Shown here piece after piece: positions 14,842 to 18,984 of a stretch of 18,984 bases of DNA. Source of the stretch: Anaerolineaceae bacterium UBA5838. GTDB taxonomy: Bacteria > Chloroflexota > Anaerolineae > Anaerolineales > Anaerolineaceae. How positions within the stretch are numbered: the stretch's first letter is position 1; each line of letters opens with the position of its first letter. Position numbers and translations under genes: made by a program. The notes below the pieces were generated by a model that searched no databases, was not told the DNA's origin, and saw nothing but the letters and a program-made list of their open reading frames with translations. The stretch is from the NCBI GenBank assembly GCA_002432795.1, contig DJGU01000044.1, positions 15,500 to 34,483 on the forward strand. The letters are read 5' to 3'.

Positions 14842-17406
14842 CTATTCCCTCGCATGATCCAGAAACGCAGAGACCCACACCAGCGGGGCGTTCCAGTTAA
14901 TTGCGACTTCGTTGGTCGTGTAAGACTGAACGTCATCCAGGTAACGCTTGGAAGGCGGCAGGCTCATCAGGTCGGCCGCGTCTGAGGGTGGATCGCTTGG
15001 GTTGAAGTTCGGTCCGCCTGAAAGCGCGCCAGGAGGGGGAGCCGGGAAACCGCGCGCGGGATCATTCGCCCAGAACCTGTGATGCGGATGAAGCATCGGA
15101 TAGGTGCCATACCCGGCGACAAAGCTCTTATTCAACGCGTTGCGACCCAGGATGTAATCCATGCTCAGGCGCACACTGTCGAGATAGCGCGCCTCGCCGC
15201 TGAGTTTGTGCGCCATGCTGAGGAGCAGCATGTTGTTCAGAATGAGACCATTCGAGCCCCAGGGATAATCCTCATCGATCAGCACCCGGTAGCCGTCCTG
15301 CTCCTGCACCTTGATCAGCTCCTCAGCGTAAGCAATCACTGCCCGCTGCAGGGCGGCTTTGTGTTCCGCAGAAAGCGAGGTTTCGTGCGTCAGCAGGGAG
15401 ATGGTGCCCAGGGGGGCAACATGCCCCCAATCAAAGGCATCCGCAGCCGCGAAATCCTTTGAATTGAGCAGGTAGTCCCTGTATTCATCTTTACCAGTGG
15501 TAATGAAAAGTTCCGATGTCGCCCAGTAAAATTCATCACTGACGTTCTTGTCATCATAATTGCCGCCGCCCGCGCCGGGGGTGTTACCGGCGTAGATGCC
15601 GGGGTTCTCCAGCGCCGCCTGCCAGGCGGTTTCGGCTGCGGCCAGGCAGCGCTCAGCAAAGGCTTGATCGAGACCGTTCCAGATGCGCGCGCACTGCGCG
15701 GCGGTGGCGGCAAGGTTGAGGGTGGCAGCCGTACTGGGCGGGAACAGGTAGCGACCCTGCCCGGGCACTGCGTGTTCGTTATCATTATTCACTTCGGTGG
15801 GTGGCACCATAGGCAAGCCAGCCCAGGACGCGTCGTGGAGTTTGTGATGCGCCATGCCGGCTTTCGGCTGCCCCTGCGGGACCTGCATTGCCAGCAGGAA
15901 TTCCATTTCCCAGCGGGCTTCATCCAGCAGGTCAGAGATGCCGTTAGCTTGCTCAGGGATCATTTGGGAACCATCCGGGAAGCCTTGCCAGCCCTGCTCG
16001 TAAAGATTCAGCAGGGTCCAGACGGTGATGCCGCCGTTGACCACATACTTACCAAAATCGCCGGCGTCGTACCAGCCGCCTGAGGCGTTCAGCGTGTAGT
16101 CGCATCCCGGCCAATCGTTGCCGTCGGGATCATCACCCTTGTAACAGGTCACATTGGCATCCGTCACGTGCCCTGCCGGGCGCGCCAGGTCCTTGCCGGC
16201 GTATTTTTCTTCAATGGCAATGCCGGTGCGGTTCAGGTAAAAGTAAGTGAGGGCGTCGTGTTTCAGCCGGCTGTAAATATCATCAGAAATGGTAAAGGGC
16301 ACGCTTTTCATTCCCGCTGCTTCCAGGGTGTACCCCTCGCCTGGATCAGTGAGGGCGGAAAAATCAATTTCGTGCAGTGTATCGCCGGAGTTGGCGTCCT
16401 TGCCTTTGAAAGTTGTCAGACCGCTGAGCACTTCTTCACCCGATGCGTTTTTCAGCACCCAGGTTAGGGGCTCAGAGGCTTCGGAGGCTACCAGGGCTAT
16501 CTTGATGCCATTCACGAAATACCCCACCTGGTTAACACTCACCAGTGCTGGAATGATTTCCGGACCTGGGGTCGGTGTTGCTTCGGGTGCTGTGGCAATG
16601 ACACTTGGCTGTGGGATGTCCGTCCTGCCGAGTTCAAAAAAGAGCGCGCGGCCGAACAGGCTGGGGTTTTCCCACGAGAGGTCAGAGGTATCGGCGTTTG
16701 ACCAGATCAGCTTGATGTCCCGGTCCTGCACAGAAGCGCCGTTGATCTGCGCCTGGAAACCAAACTCCTTACCGTGGGTCACCTCGAGCAGGTCTTTCAG
16801 CGACAGTGCGGCTTCAAAACCCCAACCGTCATCGGTTTTAAAGACAAACCCGCTTACTTTCGCGTCGGAGCTGAAGACGCCCGTAATAGTCAGCGCGTTT
16901 GGATCCGTGTTGCCGATATCGGATGCATTGATGTTGACCTGCATCATCTTTAGTCCGTAAGATCTGGCGTTAAGATCACCGGAGGCGTTAACATAAAACT
17001 CCATCGAGTCCTCATTCCAGAACTCCGTGCCGTGCTTGCCTGTGACGATAGTCTTATCCGGCATTTGCATGGTAATGTAGAGATTTTCCAGATCCGCGGC
17101 AACCGAAAACGTGAACGACCCGTTTTCCGCGGGATCGGCTGAGGGCAAGGGACCCCGATCGACAAAAATGACGGGTATGTTTGCCCAATCTGAGAGGTCA
17201 CCATCCACGGAAATTTTAATCGGGAAAGGGACATAGACCACTTCTCCGCTGACCTCAGGGGGAATGGGTGGGATCTGTTCTGGCGACACAGGATTATTCA
17301 CTTGATCCTCCGGTTGTGTTTCGGCAGCGGGCGACCCGCTGCAAGCTGACAAAATCAGTGTAAAAGTCATGAAAACCATGAGAAAAAGCTTGAAAGAAAT
17401 TTTCAT
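14842..17406 (-). CDS. GH9 glycoside hydrolase lipoprotein with CBM9-like domain
   Basis: An 854-residue enzyme, probably an endo-beta-glucanase or exo-acting beta-glucan hydrolase, anchored outside the cell. I start at ATG 17406 (GGAGG 7 bases upstream), not the GTG just before it. Signal peptide ends in LILSAC (lipid Cys 22). A CBM9/DOMON-like beta-sandwich (about 50-262; ISVDGDLSDWANIP, WNEDSMEFYVNAS, DDGWGFEAALSL) precedes a Pro/Thr linker, an Ig-like CelD_N domain (about 285-372; VNQVGYFVNGIKIALV) and the (alpha/alpha)6 GH9 domain. Catalytic features: GGWYDAGDFGKYV with D447 and D450, the signature HPHHRFW (773-779), and NEVAINWNAPLVW with acid E833. All expected residues are present. 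The gene is divergent from the CarH-like regulator; a LacI-type AAGCGCTT site lies in the shared promoter. Exact substrate is not decided. Confidence 0.93.
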   Translation of the reverse strand: MKISFKLFLMVFMTFTLILSACSGSPAAETQPEDQVNNPVSPEQIPPIPPEVSGEVVYVPFPIKISVDGDLSDWANIPVIFVDRGPLPSADPAENGSFTFSVAADLENLYITMQMPDKTIVTGKHGTEFWNEDSMEFYVNASGDLNARSYGLKMMQVNINASDIGNTDPNALTITGVFSSDAKVSGFVFKTDDGWGFEAALSLKDLLEVTHGKEFGFQAQINGASVQDRDIKLIWSNADTSDLSWENPSLFGRALFFELGRTDIPQPSVIATAPEATPTPGPEIIPALVSVNQVGYFVNGIKIALVASEASEPLTWVLKNASGEEVLSGLTTFKGKDANSGDTLHEIDFSALTDPGEGYTLEAAGMKSVPFTISDDIYSRLKHDALTYFYLNRTGIAIEEKYAGKDLARPAGHVTDANVTCYKGDDPDGNDWPGCDYTLNASGGWYDAGDFGKYVVNGGITVWTLLNLYEQGWQGFPDGSQMIPEQANGISDLLDEARWEMEFLLAMQVPQGQPKAGMAHHKLHDASWAGLPMVPPTEVNNDNEHAVPGQGRYLFPPSTAATLNLAATAAQCARIWNGLDQAFAERCLAAAETAWQAALENPGIYAGNTPGAGGGNYDDKNVSDEFYWATSELFITTGKDEYRDYLLNSKDFAAADAFDWGHVAPLGTISLLTHETSLSAEHKAALQRAVIAYAEELIKVQEQDGYRVLIDEDYPWGSNGLILNNMLLLSMAHKLSGEARYLDSVRLSMDYILGRNALNKSFVAGYGTYPMLHPHHRFWANDPARGFPAPPPGALSGGPNFNPSDPPSDAADLMSLPPSKRYLDDVQSYTTNEVAINWNAPLVWVSAFLDHARE

Positions 17407-17455
17407 CACACTTCCTCCAGACCATCCGTTCTGACGCAGGGCAAGTCTGATGTTG

Positions 17456-17461
17456 ATTATA
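17456..17461 (-). promoter_or_regulatory. candidate -10 box of the GH9 gene
   Basis: On the - strand TATAAT (17461-17456) lies about 50 bases before the GH9 start and gives a leader of roughly 43 bases. No convincing -35 is found 16-18 bases upstream, which would fit an activator-dependent promoter. Confidence 0.4.
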
Positions 17462-17490
17462 TACTATTGAAGTAAACAGGATATCCTTTT

Positions 17491-17504
17491 GCAAGCGCTT
17501 ATCA
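17491..17504. promoter_or_regulatory. LacI-family operator-like site in the GH9/CarH-like intergenic region
   Basis: GCAAGCGCTTATCA contains the perfect palindrome AAGCGCTT (17493-17500), the core seen in operators of LacI-type sugar regulators and close to catabolite-response elements. It lies upstream of the GH9 -10 and over the possible -35 of the divergent gene. No LacI gene is in the window, so the regulator is unknown. Confidence 0.4.
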
Positions 17505-17540
17505 ATCATAAAAAATATTGTATAATCTGCCTTGTACAAT
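17499..17540 (+). promoter_or_regulatory. promoter and direct-repeat operator of the CarH-like gene
   Basis: TATAAT (17521-17526) with TTATCA (17499-17504) 16 bases upstream forms a plausible promoter. Two nearly identical 9-base repeats, TTGTATAAT (17518-17526) and TTGTACAAT (17532-17540), sit 14 bases apart over the -10 and the expected start site, fitting repression by a multimeric MerR-type protein. Part of the first repeat is the -10 box itself, so chance is possible. Confidence 0.5.
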
Positions 17541-17549
17541 TGGAAAACT

Positions 17550-18497
17550 ATGACGGCAATCAACGACCTGCCCGATGAACCCAAATATTTAGTAAGAAGA
17601 GTCAGCGATCTGACCGGCATTAATCCTGTGACTTTACGCGCCTGGGAAAGGCGCTACGGCATCCTCAATCCAGAACGAGATGAGAACCGATATCGGCTCT
17701 ACTCAGACCGGGATCTGGCAATTCTAAGGTGGCTGATCAATAAGAAGAACAGTGGTGTCTCCATCAGTACCGCTGCCGCAAGCTTACACGACATGATCGC
17801 GCAGGACAACTGGCCTGAAGTTATCCCATTTGAGATAGCCCAAATCAAAGCCCACAATTCGGTGTCGCCCAAAGGTTACACAGAGAAGCTATTTCAACTA
17901 CTTTCAAAACACAATGAAGTCGAGGCCGCCAGGCTCTTTGAAGATGCGCTCTCGAAATTTGACCTTGAAACCCTAATTGAAAAAATCATCACACCCGCGC
18001 TGATATCCGTAGGAGAAGCTTGGTTTCAAGGTGAACTGAGGATTAGCACAGAGCATTTTGCCACTGCTTTTTTGCTGAGCCGATTGAACAACCTCTATAT
18101 CTCGCTGCCGATCGTCAATAAAGGACCAAATATCCTGATTGGTGGGGCTCCGACTGAAGAACATGAGATGGGGGCTTTGATGATGGCCGTGCTATTGCGG
18201 AACCGGGGTTACCGGGTCGAGTTTTTGGGGGCTAACCTGCACCTGGATGACCTGGTGGACTACTCGTGGCAGATAAAGCCCGCCCTGGTGGTGCTCACGG
18301 CCAGCACAAACCGCGTTGCCATGGAATTGCTGCGGGCGCAGGTAAAGCTCAACACCATTTCACCTGCCCCAAAATTTAGCTATGGTGGTTTTGCTTTTGA
18401 TTTTGACCCAGAGTTGGTTAAAAAGATCCCTGGTATCTATCTTGGCAATTCGATGGTCAAAGCCCTGGACCATATAAAGCAGCTCTTAAGCGAATAA
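17550..18497 (+). CDS. CarH-like MerR-family B12-dependent (light-responsive) regulator
   Basis: A 315-residue cytoplasmic transcription factor. Residues 12-80 form a MerR winged helix (VRRVSDLTGINPVTLRAWER, then NRYRLYSDRDL). Residues 108-185 form the helical B12-capping bundle and 192-312 the Rossmann B12-binding domain. Two signatures of adenosylcobalamin photoreceptors are intact: W158-x9-E168-H169 (WFQGELRISTEH) and E203-x-H205-x-x-G208, where H205 would ligate cobalt. In the characterised family, dark tetramers with AdoCbl bind DNA and light breaks the Co-C bond and releases it. I start at ATG 17550; the upstream TTG at 17532 lies at the predicted transcription start. The leader is only about 17 bases. 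Targets in other species are carotenoid, photolyase and stress genes; here only msrAB shares a similar site. A terminator follows. Confidence 0.88.
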   Translation: MTAINDLPDEPKYLVRRVSDLTGINPVTLRAWERRYGILNPERDENRYRLYSDRDLAILRWLINKKNSGVSISTAAASLHDMIAQDNWPEVIPFEIAQIKAHNSVSPKGYTEKLFQLLSKHNEVEAARLFEDALSKFDLETLIEKIITPALISVGEAWFQGELRISTEHFATAFLLSRLNNLYISLPIVNKGPNILIGGAPTEEHEMGALMMAVLLRNRGYRVEFLGANLHLDDLVDYSWQIKPALVVLTASTNRVAMELLRAQVKLNTISPAPKFSYGGFAFDFDPELVKKIPGIYLGNSMVKALDHIKQLLSE

Positions 18498-18521
18498 TTA
18501 CCCTCCATGGAAAAATCACCG

Positions 18522-18546
18522 CCGCCCAAGATCCGGGCGGTTTTTT
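18522..18546 (+). terminator. rho-independent terminator of the CarH-like gene
   Basis: CCGCCC (18522-18527), a seven-base loop, GGGCGG (18535-18540), then TTTTTT (18541-18546); 25 bases after the stop codon. Confidence 0.88.
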
Positions 18547-18573
18547 GTATAAGCCGTTTTGTGTCTCCACGAT

Positions 18574-18848
18574 GCAGAAAAGCCGGAAGTTATCGCAGTG
18601 ACAGCAGCTAACTGGAGTGTGAAAAGATGCCGTCCTGGTACTACAACCTAAGGGCAAACCCTCAGGCAAGCGTATTACTTGAAGGCAAGGAGAGGATTTG
18701 CAGGGCGCGGGAAGCGCGGGGGGAAGAATATGATCACTACTGGAAACTGGCCGAAGCGACTTACCTCGACATGCATCAATACAGACAGCGTGTGGGCGAC
18801 CGGCGCATTCCGATTATGATCCTGAGCGAAGAAAACGACAAGTTCTAG
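18574..18848 (+). pseudogene. deazaflavin-dependent nitroreductase family fragment
   Basis: The frame from ATG 18627 gives 73 residues: MPSWYYNLRANPQASVLLEG, then ARGEEYDHYWKLAEATYLDM and RRIPIMILSE. This matches the C-terminal half of the DDN/F420-dependent nitroreductase family (usual pattern HPAWYHNLRANP, GEEY, RRIPVVVL), which is normally about 140 residues. The preceding bases encode the expected upstream strand in a different frame (PEVIAVTAANWSVK, about 18586-18624), so a one-base-type frameshift separates the two parts, and everything further upstream is missing beside the terminator. A GGAG 9 bases before ATG 18627 could still allow a short product, but it would lack the cofactor-binding start of the fold. 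Confidence 0.72.
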
Positions 18849-18879
18849 AATAAATTTTTCCTATGATAGTTGAAGCGCC

Positions 18880-18942
18880 AGGGATTATGTTACACCTGGA
18901 GTCACACCTGGAGTCACACTGGAGTCAGGGATTATGTTGCAC
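18880..18942. repeat. short tandem repeats bracketed by a direct repeat
   Basis: ACACCTGGAGTC occurs twice in tandem (18892-18903, 18904-18915) and a third time less one base (18916-18926). The array is bracketed by CAGGGATTATGTTACAC (from 18879) and CAGGGATTATGTTGCAC (from 18926). No gene is seen from 18849 to the window end. It may be the edge of an insertion sequence lying outside the window. Confidence 0.55.
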
Positions 18943-18984
18943 CGTTGTGTAACCTGTTAGTTAAAACCGGAGTTTCTCATTTTA

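Noticed and set aside
16289..16960. A 223-codon frame antisense to the GH9 gene.
   Set aside because: The GH9 frame has domain and catalytic motifs throughout; the antisense frame has none.

Overview
The window looks like a chromosomal stretch of a Chloroflexota bacterium, most likely an anaerolineal lineage. This is an inference from the gene repertoire: a single-domain YedF-like protein behind pheT, lipoprotein MsrAB, a GH9 lipoprotein, a remnant of the F420/deazaflavin nitroreductase family, and interspersed repeats of types I remember from such genomes. It was not tested by any search. All larger genes are housekeeping or nutritional. There is no phage, CRISPR array or intact transposase.

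Layout, left to right. (1) 1-1576, + strand: the 3' part of pheT (phenylalanyl-tRNA synthetase beta) followed after 8 bases by a small DsrE/YedF-like protein, then a long hairpin. (2) 1768-3969, - strand: a nicotinate phosphoribosyltransferase and, upstream of it, a LigB/DODA-type extradiol dioxygenase. (3) 4135-5444, + strand: an initiator tRNA-fMet with a textbook promoter and terminator, then proC. (4) 5529-5932: a decayed copy of the segment that starts inside the dioxygenase gene and runs through the tRNA. It holds a frameshifted dioxygenase fragment and a tRNA-fMet pseudogene with a hairpin inserted in its T arm. (5) 5941-7117: a small - strand operon (75-aa protein plus an unlisted 71-codon frame that seems to start at ATT), a palindromic MITE-like repeat, and a LuxR-type HTH remnant. 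(6) 7285-12784, - strand: a complete branched-chain amino acid-type ABC transporter operon, livJ-livH-livM-livG-livF, with overlapping genes and unusually extended permeases. (7) 13189-14310, + strand: a secreted lipoprotein MsrA-MsrB fusion. (8) 14370-14784: two direct copies of a hairpin-containing repeat. (9) 14842-17406, - strand: a large GH9 lipoprotein with an N-terminal CBM9-like domain. (10) 17550-18497, + strand: a MerR-type regulator with the complete signature of CarH-like adenosylcobalamin photoreceptors, divergent from the GH9 gene. (11) 18574-18984: a broken deazaflavin-nitroreductase gene and short tandem repeats at the window edge.

How the genes may work together: the liv operon imports amino acids or related amides; GH9 acts on beta-glucans outside the membrane; MsrAB repairs oxidised methionine in envelope proteins. 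The most interesting thread is regulatory. The CarH-like protein has two near-identical TTGTAYAAT repeats over its own -10 box and start site, and a perfect TATACAA-AGA-TTGTATA dyad of the same core lies upstream of msrAB. This suggests, without proving, a light/B12-responsive circuit that includes oxidative-damage repair.
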